Shown: positions 17,958 to 27,883 of the stretch, piece after piece
Position numbering within the stretch: position 1 is the first letter of the stretch
How the letters are laid out: the number at the start of each line of letters is the position of its first letter
From: Myxococcota bacterium
Lineage (GTDB): Bacteria; Myxococcota; B64-G9
Assembly: GCA_022710975.1 (NCBI GenBank)
Contig: JAKLGA010000015.1
Location: 1 to 64,000 of the forward strand
Reading direction: 5' to 3'
Length of the DNA stretch: 64,000 nt
Translations under genes and position numbers: made by a program
The notes under the pieces: generated by a model
Databases searched by the model: none
What the model was told of the DNA's origin: nothing
Seen by the model: the letters and a program-made list of their open reading frames with translations, nothing else

Positions 17958-18758
17958 TCACCACCGCAGGGCGGCGCCGCCCGGCGCGGGCACCAGGCCG
18001 GGGGCCGGCGCGCCCTCGCCGTCCGCCGGGGGGTCGTCCAGCTCGACGAAGAACAGGACGAGCGCCGTCACCAGGGCCGCGCCGCCCAGGCCGTAGAGCA
18101 CGTTGGCGGCCAGCGCCCGGTCCTCGGCCTCGGCCTTGGCCTCCATGGCGTCGGCCGCCCAGGTGGCGTCCTTGAACTCCTGCTGCGAGGCGGAGGCCAG
18201 GTAGCCGCAGGTGCCGCCGGCGGCCAGGGCCGCGCCGCCCAGGCCCGCCAGGACCCAGGTCCACACCCGGCCCGCGGGCTCGGGGGCCGGGGCCGCGGCC
18301 ACCGGTCCAGGCCTGGGCTTGTCGTCGGGCCCCGTGGGTCCGGGCTTCGGCCCGACCTCGGGCTTGGCCTTCGGCTCGAGCGGCAACCTGGCGCGCACCG
18401 CCTCGAACGCCTCGGCGATCTTGGGCGAGGTGTCCGCCGGGAGCTGGAGCTTGCGATCCATGCGCAGCGCGGCCTCGAAGGCCTGCTCGGCGAGGCCCCG
18501 CTCCCCCATGGTGAACTGGACCAGCCCCAGGTAGAGGAGGATGCGCACCTGGTCGGGCCTGGAGAGGTCGGGCTGCCGCGAGGCGGCCTGGAGCAGCTCG
18601 AGCGCCTCGGCGTACTCGAAGTTCTCGTAGGCCTCGATGCCCTGGCCGAGCTCTGCCGGGCTGCCGGCCCGGGCCGTGGCCGGGGTCCACAGCCCGAGCA
18701 ACCCGAGCAGCATGCCCAGCCCCGGCGCCCAGCGCTTCCACGTGCACTTGGTCCGCAT
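17958..18758 (-). CDS. TPR-like periplasmic/membrane protein, first gene of the lipoprotein operon
   Basis: 266 residues from ATG 18758. Signal peptide (about 4-33), then helical TPR-like repeats (EAYENFEYAEALELLQAA, YLGLVQFTMGERGLAEQAF), a Pro/Lys linker, and two C-terminal hydrophobic segments (about 165-185 and 215-235). TPR modules scaffold protein complexes, so it may assemble the two coupled lipoproteins at the envelope; that is inference. A TTG at 18767 is rejected as the start because it lies inside the proposed -10. Confidence 0.75.
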   Translation of the reverse strand: MRTKCTWKRWAPGLGMLLGLLGLWTPATARAGSPAELGQGIEAYENFEYAEALELLQAASRQPDLSRPDQVRILLYLGLVQFTMGERGLAEQAFEAALRMDRKLQLPADTSPKIAEAFEAVRARLPLEPKAKPEVGPKPGPTGPDDKPRPGPVAAAPAPEPAGRVWTWVLAGLGGAALAAGGTCGYLASASQQEFKDATWAADAMEAKAEAEDRALAANVLYGLGGAALVTALVLFFVELDDPPADGEGAPAPGLVPAPGGAALRW

Positions 18759-18764
18759 GCCTCT

Positions 18765-18793
18765 CAATTACCACGCCGGCAGGGCGGCGACAA
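18765..18793 (-). promoter_or_regulatory. candidate promoter of the TPR-lipoprotein operon (leaderless type)
   Basis: Minus strand: TTGTCG (18793-18788), 17 bp, TAATTG (18770-18765). The ATG at 18758 begins 6 bases after the -10, so the transcript likely starts at or next to the start codon. Confidence 0.55.
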
Positions 18794-18810
18794 GGCCGCC
18801 CAGGCCGCGG

Positions 18811-18840
18811 TTGACCCTCGCGACCCCGGTCCGGTACACT
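18811..18840 (+). promoter_or_regulatory. candidate promoter of the OmpA/TSP3 gene
   Basis: TTGACC 18811-18816, 18 bp, TACACT 18835-18840; the ATG at 18879 has GGGAGG at 18867-18872. Back to back with the TPR-operon promoter. Confidence 0.6.
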
Positions 18841-18878
18841 GCGGCCGGACGTTCACGTCTCGACACGGGAGGCCCGAC

Positions 18879-20789
18879 ATGGCTCGGTCGCTGTTCGCGG
18901 GGTGTGTGGTGGCGCTCGCCTGTCTCGCGGTGGTCCCTGCCCGTGGCCAGGGGCTGGACACCGAGCGGTTCAAGCCGACGCTCGACAGCCAGGGCATGGT
19001 GCTGACCGAGGGCGGCCAGGGTGAGCTGGGCGGCGACCTCACCCTGGGCCTGTACTTCCACTACTCCCACAACCCCCTGGTGATCGCCGACCGGGACGGC
19101 GGCGTGGTGCGCAGCCTGGTGGAGAACCGGGTGGGCATGAGCTTCCTGATCTCGCTCGGCATGACCGACTGGCTGAGCGTCGGGGTCGAGGTGCCGGCCA
19201 GCGTGTACCAGGACGGCCAGCGCCTGGACGACTCGGGCGCGGATCTCGGCCTGGCGGACGCCGCCCTGGGCGACGTGCGGGTGTCGCCCAAGTTCACCAT
19301 CCTGCGCGAGGACAAGTTCGGCGTGGCCCTGGCGCTGGCCGTGCCGGTGACCCTGCCCTCGGGCGACGAGACGGCCTACCTGGGCAGCGACTCGGTCACC
19401 GCGTCGCCGACCCTGGCGCTGTCCGGTACGCTGTTCGACCGCCTCACGCTGGCGGTGAACCTGGGCACCTGGCTCACGGGCGGGACGAGCTACCGCGACG
19501 TGGCCGCGGACCACGAGTTCTTCTACCGGGCCGGCGCGAAGTTCCGCTTCGACGACGCGTGGGCGCTGACCGGCGAGGGCCAGGGCTCGGCGCGGCTCGA
19601 GAGCCTGGGCGAGAACCGGCCCAACGAGACCTCGCTCGAGTGGCTGGTGGCCGTGCACTACAAGACGCCCTGGGACATCCGCCTCGTGCTCGGCGGGGCC
19701 ATGGGCAGCCTGCCCGGCTGGGGCACGCCCGACGGGCGCGCCTTCCTCGGGCTGTTCTGGGAGCCGCGGGTCAAGGACGCGGACGAGGACGGCATCGAAG
19801 ACGACGAGGATCGCTGCCCGCAGGAGGCCGGCCCGGCCGAGAACGACGGCTGCCCGTGGAAGGACTCGGACGGCGACGGCCTGACCGACGACAAGGACAA
19901 GTGCAAGGACCAGGCCGGCCCGGTCGAGAACCAGGGCTGCCCCTGGGGCGATCAGGACAAGGACGGGGTGACCGACAACCTGGACAAGTGCCCGAGCGAG
20001 GCCGGCCCGGCCGAGAACCAGGGCTGCCCCTGGGGCGACAAGGACCAGGACGGGCTGACCGACAACCAGGACCGGTGTCCGGACCAGGCCGGTCCGGCCG
20101 ACAACCAGGGCTGCCCCTGGGGCGACCAGGACCAGGACGGCGTCACCGACAACGTGGACAAGTGCCCGGACGAGGCCGGCCCGGCCGACAACCAGGGCTG
20201 CCCGCTGAAGGACTCGGACGGCGACGGCCTGCTCGACAACGCCGACCAGTGCCCGCAGCAGCCCGAGGACCTGGACATGTTCGAGGACCAGGACGGCTGC
20301 CCGGACACGGACAACGACAAGGACGGCATCCCCGACGACAAGGACAAGTGCCGCGACGAGCCGGAGACCATCAACGGCTTCAAGGATGACGACGGCTGCC
20401 CGGACAAGGGCAAGGTGCTGGTGATCATCCGGGCGGAGAAGATCGAGATCCTGGACAAGATCTACTTCAACACGGCCCGGGCCACCATCCAGCCGCGCTC
20501 GTTCAAGCTGCTGGACCAGATCGCCCAGACCATGCGCGGCCACGCGGAGATCAAGAAGGTGCGCATCGAGGGCCACACCGACGCCCAGGGCCCGGACGAG
20601 GCCAACCTGAAGCTCAGCCAGAAGCGCGCCGAGGCCGTGCGGGATTACCTGGTCAAGAAGGGCCAGGTCGACCTCGGCCGCCTGGAGGCCGTGGGCTACG
20701 GCGAGGCGCGCGCGATCGCCCCGAACAACACGGCCAAGGGGCGCGAGCAGAACCGCCGGGTCGAGTTCGTCATCGTCCAGGAGCCCTAG
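18879..20789 (+). CDS. OmpA-family outer-membrane protein with thrombospondin type 3 repeats
   Basis: 636 residues. Signal peptide (about 1-23, ending VPARGQG), a transporter-like beta-barrel N-domain of ~280 residues ending in FLGLFWEPR, then Asp-rich TSP3 calcium-binding repeats of the DxDxDGxxD-x2-DxC type (about residues 300-510), and a C-terminal OmpA peptidoglycan-binding domain (IYFNTARATIQ, IEGHTDAQG, LSQKRAEAVRDYL). It probably ties the outer membrane to peptidoglycan through a Ca-stiffened stalk. Transcribed divergently from the TPR-lipoprotein operon, which may act with it at the envelope. Confidence 0.9.
   Translation: MARSLFAGCVVALACLAVVPARGQGLDTERFKPTLDSQGMVLTEGGQGELGGDLTLGLYFHYSHNPLVIADRDGGVVRSLVENRVGMSFLISLGMTDWLSVGVEVPASVYQDGQRLDDSGADLGLADAALGDVRVSPKFTILREDKFGVALALAVPVTLPSGDETAYLGSDSVTASPTLALSGTLFDRLTLAVNLGTWLTGGTSYRDVAADHEFFYRAGAKFRFDDAWALTGEGQGSARLESLGENRPNETSLEWLVAVHYKTPWDIRLVLGGAMGSLPGWGTPDGRAFLGLFWEPRVKDADEDGIEDDEDRCPQEAGPAENDGCPWKDSDGDGLTDDKDKCKDQAGPVENQGCPWGDQDKDGVTDNLDKCPSEAGPAENQGCPWGDKDQDGLTDNQDRCPDQAGPADNQGCPWGDQDQDGVTDNVDKCPDEAGPADNQGCPLKDSDGDGLLDNADQCPQQPEDLDMFEDQDGCPDTDNDKDGIPDDKDKCRDEPETINGFKDDDGCPDKGKVLVIIRAEKIEILDKIYFNTARATIQPRSFKLLDQIAQTMRGHAEIKKVRIEGHTDAQGPDEANLKLSQKRAEAVRDYLVKKGQVDLGRLEAVGYGEARAIAPNNTAKGREQNRRVEFVIVQEP
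19777..20405. repeat. 87-bp TSP3 repeat array
   Basis: Units of 29 codons (CPWGDxDxDGxTDNxDxCP then xxAGPAxNQG) recur at an 87-bp period, e.g. from about 19938, 20025 and 20112, with degenerate units on both sides. High DNA identity makes copy-number change likely. Confidence 0.85.
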
Positions 20790-20858
20790 GCCGGCGCCAA
20801 ACCGCCTGGAATTTGCTAGACTGGGCGGGTCTCCCGTTTCGGGAAAGGAGGCCCGCGC

Positions 20859-22865
20859 ATGCGTGCTGCCCAGCTGTGGATCGGCCTGTGCCTGGTGGCT
20901 TGCCTGGGCACCTCGGCCCTGGCCCAGCAGACGGTGGTCTACAAGAACGACCAGTTCGATCCCGACATCGCCACGGCCGCGACCCAGATCGCCGGCGTGT
21001 CGCTCGCGGTGCAGCCCGGCTTCGCCCAGGGCGAGGGCTTCGGCTCGGTCTTCCGCCCGGCGGCCTCGGACTACCCGGTGCGCATCCTGGGGCTGGACAT
21101 GGTGCTGGCCGGGCCGCCCAACCTGCCCGGGACCGCCGAGGCCAACGCCATGATCGAGTTTTGGTCCATCGGCGCGGGGCCCACGCCCGGCTCGAAGCTG
21201 TGGGAGGTGAGCACCGCCGATCTGTTCGATCCCAACAGCGGGCAGACCGGCATCCCGCTGACGGGCAACGTGGCCTGGAGCGTGGACTTCGACTACCAGG
21301 ACCCGCTCAACCACCCGCCCGAGATCCAGGCGGACAACTTCGCGGTGATCATCCGCTACACGCAGCCGTCCCAGGATCTCCAGACCGAGTGGGGCACGCT
21401 GCAGTGCATGTCCATGCCGGGCCTTGGCTTCTGCGGCTGCCAGCTGGTCGCGCCCATCCTGGACCAGGCCAGCACCCAGCAGGCCAACCTGATGCACATC
21501 CTGACCTCCAGCGACTGCACCGGCCCGGCGGGCAACTGGAGCTGGGCCAACTCCATCGGCGTGACCGGGGACTTCATCCTGCGCGTGCGGGCCGAGGTGG
21601 CCGGCTGCAGCCCGGACTGCGCGGGCCGCGAGTGCGGGGACGACGGCTGCGGCGGCTCGTGCGGCGACTGCCAGCCCGGCGAGAGCTGCGACCCGGGCGG
21701 CCTGTGCCAGGGCTGCACGCCGAGCTGCACGGACCTGTGCTGCGGGGACGACGGCTGCGGCGGCGCCTGCCCGGACACGTGCGGCGCGGGCACCCACTGC
21801 GACGCGGGCACGTGCGGCTGCGTGCCCGACGGGGGCTGCACCGACGGCGAGCGGCGCTGCGTGGGCGACGTGGTGGAGGTCTGCGTGGCCGGCGCCTGGC
21901 AGGAGGTGATCGACTGCTCCGCCGCGAGCCAGAGCTGCCTGGCCGGGGCCTGCGTGGCCTGCGTGGACGGCGAGCGGCGCTGCAGCGCCGAGGTGGTCGA
22001 GGTGTGCGCGGCGGGCGCGTGGCAGGAGGTGATCGACTGCGCCGGCTCGGGGCAGCTCTGCCTGGCCGGCGCCTGCGTGGCCTGCGTCGGCAGCGCGCTG
22101 CGCTGCCAGGGTGACACGGTCGAGATGTGCGTGAGCAACGCCTGGCAGACGGTGATCGACTGCGCCGCCTCCGCCCAGGTGTGCGTCGACGGCGCCTGCC
22201 AGGCGGTCTGCGACCCGGACTGCGCGGGCAAGGAGTGCGGGGACGACGGCTGCGGCGGCACCTGCGGCAGCTGCCAGGCCGGTGAGAGCTGCGACGGGAG
22301 CGGCCAGTGCGTCACCGGCTGCACGCCGGACTGCGCGGGCAAGGAGTGCGGGGACGACGGCTGCGGCGACACCTGCGGCAGCTGCCAGGCCGGTGAGAGC
22401 TGCGACGGGAGCGGCCAGTGCGTCACCGGCTGCACGCCGGACTGCACGGGCAAGGAGTGCGGGGACGACGGCTGCGGCGGCTCGTGCGGCGGCTGCGGCG
22501 CCGAGCAGACCTGCGACGCGGGCGGGCGCTGCGTGGCCTGCACGCCGGACTGCACCGGCCGGGAGTGCGGGGAGGACGGCTGCGGCGGCACCTGCGGCAG
22601 CTGCCAGGCCGGCGAGAGCTGCGACGCGAGCGGCCAGTGCGTCACCGGTTGCACGCCGGACTGCGCGGGCAAGGAGTGCGGGGACGACGGCTGCGGCGGC
22701 ACCTGCGGCGCGTGCGCGACGGCGGAGGTCTGCGAGGACTTCCAGTGCGTGGACGAGCCCGGCTCGACCGACGACTGCGGCTGCGGGGCCTCCGGGGGCG
22801 CGGGCGACGGGCTCGCGCTGCTCGGCCTGCTGCTCCTCGCCTGGCGCCGCGGGCTGCGCGCATGA
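20859..22865 (+). CDS. secreted Cys-repeat protein with MYXO-CTERM-like tail
   Basis: 668 residues. ATG 20859 has AAAGGAG 8 bases upstream; TAGACT at 20817-20822 may be the -10. Signal peptide to about residue 23 (SALAQQ), then a ~220-residue beta-rich domain without Cys repeats (N-terminal to about 245), then repeated Cys modules of two kinds: PDCxGKECGDDGCGGxCG and DGERRCxxxVVEVCxxGAWQEVIDC. The C-terminus GCGASGGAGDGLALLG followed by a hydrophobic run and WRRGLRA fits MYXO-CTERM sorting tails: cleavage and surface attachment by a membrane protease are expected from family knowledge. ATGA overlap (22862-22865) couples it to the metalloprotease gene. Confidence 0.8.
   Translation: MRAAQLWIGLCLVACLGTSALAQQTVVYKNDQFDPDIATAATQIAGVSLAVQPGFAQGEGFGSVFRPAASDYPVRILGLDMVLAGPPNLPGTAEANAMIEFWSIGAGPTPGSKLWEVSTADLFDPNSGQTGIPLTGNVAWSVDFDYQDPLNHPPEIQADNFAVIIRYTQPSQDLQTEWGTLQCMSMPGLGFCGCQLVAPILDQASTQQANLMHILTSSDCTGPAGNWSWANSIGVTGDFILRVRAEVAGCSPDCAGRECGDDGCGGSCGDCQPGESCDPGGLCQGCTPSCTDLCCGDDGCGGACPDTCGAGTHCDAGTCGCVPDGGCTDGERRCVGDVVEVCVAGAWQEVIDCSAASQSCLAGACVACVDGERRCSAEVVEVCAAGAWQEVIDCAGSGQLCLAGACVACVGSALRCQGDTVEMCVSNAWQTVIDCAASAQVCVDGACQAVCDPDCAGKECGDDGCGGTCGSCQAGESCDGSGQCVTGCTPDCAGKECGDDGCGDTCGSCQAGESCDGSGQCVTGCTPDCTGKECGDDGCGGSCGGCGAEQTCDAGGRCVACTPDCTGRECGEDGCGGTCGSCQAGESCDASGQCVTGCTPDCAGKECGDDGCGGTCGACATAEVCEDFQCVDEPGSTDDCGCGASGGAGDGLALLGLLLLAWRRGLRA
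21604..22760. repeat. Cys-rich module array (about 111-bp units)
   Basis: Modules reading CTPDCxGKECGDDGCGG, then a Cys-rich tail, recur at ~108-111 bp (for example from 22320, 22431 and 22539), interrupted at 21840-22200 by three DGERRC-type modules. Adjacent units are nearly identical at DNA level. Confidence 0.85.
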
Positions 22866-24133
22866 GGCGCGCCGCCAGCGCAGCGGCGCTCCTGGCCGGG
22901 CTGGCCCTGCTGGCGGCCGGTCAGGCCGCGGCCTTCGAGGTGAACGGCCGGCGCTGGGATCCGATGCCGGTCGGCTACTACCTCAACCCGGCCGGCTGCC
23001 CGGTGCTGTCCGGCGGAGAGGAGATCGGCGAGCTCGTGAGCCGGGCCATGGACGCGTGGAGCGCGGTCCCGTGCGCCGCGGTGGGCTTCAGCCTGCTCGG
23101 CGAGACCGACGCCACCTGGGCCCGGGACGGCCAGAACACCATCTTCTGCGTGGCGCAGGACTGGCAGTTCACCCCCGGCGCGGCCGGCGCCAGCCTGTGG
23201 CTGCCCGGCGAGCCGCAGGAGGTGGATCTCGCGCTGAACGCCGCCGATCTGGAGTGGCGCCTGGGCGGCGGGGACGCCTTGCAGAGCACGGTGATCGATC
23301 CGCTGGCCGTGCTGGTCCACGAGCTGGGTCACTGGCTGGGCCTGAGCCACAGCCCGGCGCCCTACGCCAGCATGTACTACGCCTCGCTGCCCCTGGGGCT
23401 GGGGGCGACGCTCGCCGGGGACGACCGGGCCGGCATCTGCAGCCTCTACCCGAACGGGCTGGAGATGTGCCAGCAGGACGGCGACTGCCCGGAGGACCAC
23501 GCCTGCGTGGAGATCCAGGGGGTGCGGGTGTGCGATGAGCTGCACGACCCGCCGGGCGCGTTCTGCTCCAAGGACCACCTCGACTGCGACGGCATGTGCT
23601 GGGTGTCGTTCTTCGAGTGCAGCCAGGTGTGCCTGTTCACCCGGGTGGACTATACCCAGGGCTACTGCGCCCCGCTGTGCCCGGACGGCACCTGCCCGGC
23701 GGGTTTCCACTGCCAGCACGTGAGCCAGCCCGAGGTGGACGTGTGTTTCGAGGGCGAGGTGGTCGACGGTGGTGACGGTGAAGACGGGATGGACGGGGGT
23801 GATACGGATTGGGTGGACGGAGTGGACGGAGTGGACGGCGAAGAGGGTACGGACTGGGTGGACGAAGTGGACGAAGTGGACGAAGTGGATGAAGTGGACG
23901 AAGTGGATGAAGTGGACGAAGTGGACGGAGAAGAGGGTCCGGACCGGGTGGACGAAGTGGACGACGACGACCGATCCGACGGATCGGTCGGATCCGACGG
24001 ATCGGATGAGGCGCTGGACCCGGGCGGCTGTGGCTGCGCGCCCGGCGGCGCGCCGGGGAGCCTGGCCTGGCTGCTGCTCGGCCTGGCGCTCGTCCGGCGC
24101 CGTCAGGGGGCCGGCAGGCGCGCGAGCTTGTAG
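22862..24133 (+). CDS. matrixin-like zinc metalloprotease with VDE repeat and MYXO-CTERM-like tail
   Basis: 423 residues; ATG overlaps the previous stop. Signal peptide about 1-24. Catalytic zinc motif [11 protein letters not shown]: His-153, Glu-154, His-157, His-163, as in M10-type metzincins. A Cys-rich segment (about 205-300) is followed by an acidic low-complexity linker with tandem VDE units, then GGCGCAPGG, a hydrophobic helix and VRRRQ, a MYXO-CTERM-like sorting tail. Likely a surface-anchored protease on a flexible acidic stalk. Its 3' end overlaps the convergent TraB-like gene by 31 bp. Confidence 0.85.
   Translation: MRRAASAAALLAGLALLAAGQAAAFEVNGRRWDPMPVGYYLNPAGCPVLSGGEEIGELVSRAMDAWSAVPCAAVGFSLLGETDATWARDGQNTIFCVAQDWQFTPGAAGASLWLPGEPQEVDLALNAADLEWRLGGGDALQSTVIDPLAVLVHELGHWLGLSHSPAPYASMYYASLPLGLGATLAGDDRAGICSLYPNGLEMCQQDGDCPEDHACVEIQGVRVCDELHDPPGAFCSKDHLDCDGMCWVSFFECSQVCLFTRVDYTQGYCAPLCPDGTCPAGFHCQHVSQPEVDVCFEGEVVDGGDGEDGMDGGDTDWVDGVDGVDGEEGTDWVDEVDEVDEVDEVDEVDEVDEVDGEEGPDRVDEVDDDDRSDGSVGSDGSDEALDPGGCGCAPGGAPGSLAWLLLGLALVRRRQGAGRRASL
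23858..23929. repeat. 9-bp tandem repeat encoding (Val-Asp-Glu)n
   Basis: Eight consecutive 9-bp units close to GTGGACGAA (last one GTGGACGGA), within a wider GTGGACGGA/GAAGAGGG pattern spanning about 23805-23960. The 9-bp period keeps the frame whatever the copy number, so slippage would alter linker length only. Confidence 0.92.
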
Positions 24134-25101
24134 CCGCGGGCTTCGAGCAGGCGACCGACGCCATCCTCGCGCAGCAGGTGCGCTGCGCCCACGGCGAAGA
24201 ACATGCCCTTGTCCGGGGCGGCCTGGATGCGGGCGGCGATGCGCTCGGCCATGCGCTGGTTGCGATCCGAGAGGAGCCGTTTCATCACCTTCTGGTCCAG
24301 CGGGTCGGTCGGATCGTAGCTCTCCATGACGGCCTGGAGCAGCTTGTCCTCGTCCCCACCCAGGTAGGCCTGCACCAGCTCCCGGATGGCGTCGCGCCCC
24401 TGCCGCTTGAACTCGTCCAGCATGTCGAGCGTCTCGCGCAGCATGCGGACCTGCTCCTCGGTGCTCAGGCCGTCGAACACGGCCACCTGCTCCTCGAGGG
24501 TCTCCAGCCCGCCGACCTGCTTGCCCAGCGACTGGGCGTTCAGGTAGAGCTGCATGTCCAGGGGCTGCTTGGCGGCGAACTCGAAGATGTGGTCGAGCAG
24601 CGTCACCTGGGTGGCGATGGCCCAGGCCTTGAACTTCGACAGCGGGGCGAAGGGCAGGCCCTTCTGGGTGAACAGCTTGTCCAGCCGGGAGTAGAGCTCC
24701 ACGGGCAGCACGTCCTTGAGCGTCTTGCCCTCGGGCAGCATGATCATCGGCGCCATGCGAAGCTGCATGGCCGGGTCCATGGGCACCTCGGTGTACAGCG
24801 CGTCGCTCGCGACGAGCGCCTGGCGCACGGCGGAGGGCAGGGCCAGGACCTGGTCGTCGGGCACGTGGATGGTGCCGTACAGGTAGGAGGGCTTGGCGGC
24901 GCCGGGCGCCTCCAGGCGCCACAGGAAGGGGCGTTCGGTGGGGCGCACTCCGTCCGCGGCCGTGGGCTCGGCGGGCGGCGGCGCCTCCGTCCGCGCGGGT
25001 GGCGCCACGGGGGCGTCCCCTGCGGGAGCGTCCCTGGTGCAGGCTGGCGCGGCCAGGCCCAGGGCCAGGCCCAGGAAGAGCGTCGCGGAGCGCATGGTCA
25101 T
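24103..25101 (-). CDS. TraB/GumN-family lipoprotein
   Basis: 332 residues. ATG 25101 is chosen because GGGAGGTGG lies 5 bases upstream; a second ATG at 25095 is possible. The N-terminus ends AAPAC (Cys-21), a likely lipidation site. TraB/GumN hallmarks are YLYGTIHVP (about 73-81) and near the C-terminus [11 protein letters not shown] with its GxxH. These proteins are proposed metal-dependent proteases or hydrolases (Tiki-like fold); the activity is unproven. The 3' end overlaps the metalloprotease by 31 bp, tail to tail. Confidence 0.82.
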   Translation of the reverse strand: MTMRSATLFLGLALGLAAPACTRDAPAGDAPVAPPARTEAPPPAEPTAADGVRPTERPFLWRLEAPGAAKPSYLYGTIHVPDDQVLALPSAVRQALVASDALYTEVPMDPAMQLRMAPMIMLPEGKTLKDVLPVELYSRLDKLFTQKGLPFAPLSKFKAWAIATQVTLLDHIFEFAAKQPLDMQLYLNAQSLGKQVGGLETLEEQVAVFDGLSTEEQVRMLRETLDMLDEFKRQGRDAIRELVQAYLGGDEDKLLQAVMESYDPTDPLDQKVMKRLLSDRNQRMAERIAARIQAAPDKGMFFAVGAAHLLREDGVGRLLEARGYKLARLPAP

Positions 25102-25242
25102 CGGCCACCTCCCGTGTCTGCGCATTTGAAGCACGGACTGCGCGGGCGGGGCAAGAGCCTTCCGGCCAGGGCCTGGCCTTCCCGGTCCGGGCGCGCTATC
25201 CTGCCCGGCATCCCCACGCGGGAGAAAGGAGGGCCACTCTAC

Positions 25243-25754
<512 letters not shown>

Positions 25755-25761
<7 letters not shown>

Positions 25762-26540
25762 GGGGCGAGCGCGCGCACGGCCTGCAGGGCCAGCTCGAGC
25801 AGCCGGGCCCGCACCTCGACGAGCTGGTTCCAGCGCCGCGGCCGCCAGACCGGGCCGCTCACGTCGTCACCGGCGTACAGCAGCACCGCCAGCCGCGCGC
25901 CGCGGAAGCGGGCCGCCGCGAACAGCGCCGCCGCCTCCATGTCCACCACCCGGCAGCCCTCGGCCCGCCGCCGCCGGACGAGCGCGGGCGTCTCGCGGTA
26001 GACCGCGTCCGTGGTCCAGGCCGCCCCGCGCGCGCAGGCGAGCCCGGCCGCCCGGCAGGCCGCCGTGAGCGCCTGGAGCGCGGCCCGATCCGGACGGCTC
26101 CAGCGCCCGCGGGACTGGTAGGCCTGGGAGACCCCCTCGCCGCGCAGCGCCCGGGTGGGCAGGAAGGCCAGGCCCGGCCGCAGCCGGCCGTCCAGGGCGC
26201 CCGCCCCGCCCACCGAGACGAAGGTCCGCCCGCCGAGCGCCATGAGCTCCTCGAGCACCATGACCGCCAGCGGCGCGCCCACGCCCGAGAGCCCCACGGC
26301 CACCTGCCCGACCCCGGCGCCTAGGGTGTAGAAGGGCATGGGCGCCCCCTCGCGGCGGAGCTCCAGCAGGGGTCGCAGCCGGCCCGCGGCGCGCAGCGCC
26401 TCCAGCGCCTCGGGGAAGTAGGTGAGCACCACCCGGGGCGGGATGCGCGGCCGCCGGGCGAACAGGGCGGGCGGGTGGATCAGGCCGCGCGCGGCTCCAG
26501 GGCGATCGAGCACGGGGGGTGGCTGGCTGGCTCGGCGCAT
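25755..26540 (-). CDS. nucleoside phosphorylase / MTA-SAH nucleosidase family protein
   Basis: 261 residues from ATG 26540. The PNP/UDP-phosphorylase fold is shown by [17 protein letters not shown], and the substrate-site [10 protein letters not shown] with a later YAGDDV (Asp general acid region). It would cleave the glycosidic bond of a purine or pyrimidine nucleoside, in the cytoplasm; which one cannot be read from sequence. Minus-strand boxes TTGCCT (26582-26577) and CATCCT (26558-26553), 18 bp apart, could be its promoter. Divergent from nicotinamidase, hinting at nucleotide/NAD salvage. Confidence 0.82.
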
Positions 26541-26652
26541 GCGCTCGGCCCGAGGATGGCAGAGCCACCGGCCCGCAGGCAAGCGCCTCGGCCGTCGACC
26601 GCGCTTGACAGGCCGGGTGAAGGATGTGCGAAACGGGGCTCGGAGGTCCAGG

Positions 26653-27234
26653 ATGCCGAGCCCTGCCCAGAGCCTGCGGCCCGGAGACGCGCTGCTGGTG
26701 GTGGATGTCCAGGTCGATTTCCTGCCCGGCGGCGCCCTGGCGGTCCCGGCCGGCGACGAGGTGGTCCCGGCGCTCAACCGGTCCCTGGCGCTCTTCCGGG
26801 CGGCCGGCCTGCCGGTGGCGCTCACCCGGGACTGGCATCCGGCGGACCACTGCTCCTTCCTCTCGCGGGGGGGCCCCTGGCCTCCCCACTGCGTGCGGGG
26901 CACGCCCGGCGCGGCCTTCGCCCCGGGCCTCGAGGTGCCGGCCGCGGCCCACCTCGTCTCCAAGGCCACCGGCCGGGACGAGGAGGCATACTCGGGCTTC
27001 ACCGGCACGGACCTGCACGCCTGGCTCCAGGCGCAGGGCGCGCGGCGGCTGTTCGTGGGTGGGCTGGCCACGGACTACTGCGTGCTGGCCACGGTGCGGG
27101 ACGCCCTGGGCCTGGGCTACGCGGCGGTGCTGCTGCTCGACTGCGTGCGGGCCGTGGACGTCGCCCCGGGCGACGGCGAGCGGGCGGTGGCGGAGATGTT
27201 CAGCCTGGGGGCGGAGCCGCTGTACGCCGGCTGA
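26653..27234 (+). CDS. pncA: nicotinamidase
   Basis: 193 residues; GGAGG at 26642-26646 is 6 bases before ATG 26653. It converts nicotinamide to nicotinate for NAD salvage. Triad Asp-18 (VVDVQVDF), Lys-104 (LVSKATG) and Cys-143 (GGLATDYCV) is intact, as is the metal site DWHPADH (Asp-60, His-62, His-66). A perfect TTGACA lies at 26605-26610 but the matching -10 is poor. Confidence 0.94.
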   Translation: MPSPAQSLRPGDALLVVDVQVDFLPGGALAVPAGDEVVPALNRSLALFRAAGLPVALTRDWHPADHCSFLSRGGPWPPHCVRGTPGAAFAPGLEVPAAAHLVSKATGRDEEAYSGFTGTDLHAWLQAQGARRLFVGGLATDYCVLATVRDALGLGYAAVLLLDCVRAVDVAPGDGERAVAEMFSLGAEPLYAG

Positions 27235-27248
27235 GCCCGGGGGACGGC

Positions 27249-27851
27249 TCAGGCGTGGCCGGAGAGGTCGCGCATGTCCATGTCCTCGAGCTGCTGCTCG
27301 AGGCGCTGCCACACCCGCTCCAGGTCGTTCGACATGATGTGCACGTCGTGGTAGGTGCCGCGCACGTCCTTGGCGAAGCGGTGGCGGGTGGCCTCGTAGA
27401 CGAAGCCTGTCTCCACCAGCATGGCGATGTGCTCGGTCTGCTCCGGCATGACCTCGGAGTACAGCAGCTCGATGTGGGCCTGGTGACCGAGCGCGACCAG
27501 CTCGTGCAGCAGGCGCTTGCCTACCTCGGGCCTGACCTCGGGGGCGATCACGCAGCGCACCGCGGCCACGTGCCGGCTCCAGAAGAAGGGCTCACGGTCC
27601 AGGGTGCCGTCGGCCACGAGCCGCCCATCCAGCTCCGCCACCAGGCGGAAGTGATCCTTGCCGTCCAGCTGCCGCAGCCGTTCCAAGCAAGTGTCCGGGC
27701 GGGTGACGTCGCAGCGCAGGTAGTTGCGCTCCTCGGGGGGCAAGCCGGTGAAGAAGTGCACCAGGGCGTCGACGTCGGTCTCGGGCGTCGGGGCGCGCAC
27801 GCGCAGCGTGTGGCCCTCGGGCAGCTCGAAGGTCTCCGGGTTCGGTTTCAT
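27249..27851 (-). CDS. GNAT-family N-acetyltransferase
   Basis: 200 residues. A GNAT core is suggested by LRVRAPTPETDVDALVHFF, then VAELDGRLVADGTLDR and CVIAPEVRPEVGKRLLHELV, with the pyrophosphate loop replaced by PEVRPEVGKRL. The last ~40 residues form a charged helix. Acceptor unknown. Convergent with pncA, 14 bp apart; divergent from the formylglutamate amidohydrolase. Confidence 0.75.
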   Translation of the reverse strand: MKPNPETFELPEGHTLRVRAPTPETDVDALVHFFTGLPPEERNYLRCDVTRPDTCLERLRQLDGKDHFRLVAELDGRLVADGTLDREPFFWSRHVAAVRCVIAPEVRPEVGKRLLHELVALGHQAHIELLYSEVMPEQTEHIAMLVETGFVYEATRHRFAKDVRGTYHDVHIMSNDLERVWQRLEQQLEDMDMRDLSGHA

Positions 27852-27883
27852 GGGCGGCCCCCTTGAGGCGGTTGCACCCTCGC

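Noticed and set aside
18759-18767. TTG 18767 as start of the TPR gene
   Set aside because: It overlaps the TAATTG -10 box; ATG 18758 fits the promoter geometry and gives a cleaner signal peptide.
23761-24010. Minus-strand frame with repeated Val-His-Phe-Val-His units
   Set aside because: It is the antisense reading of the VDE repeat within the metalloprotease gene; it has no start context or family match.
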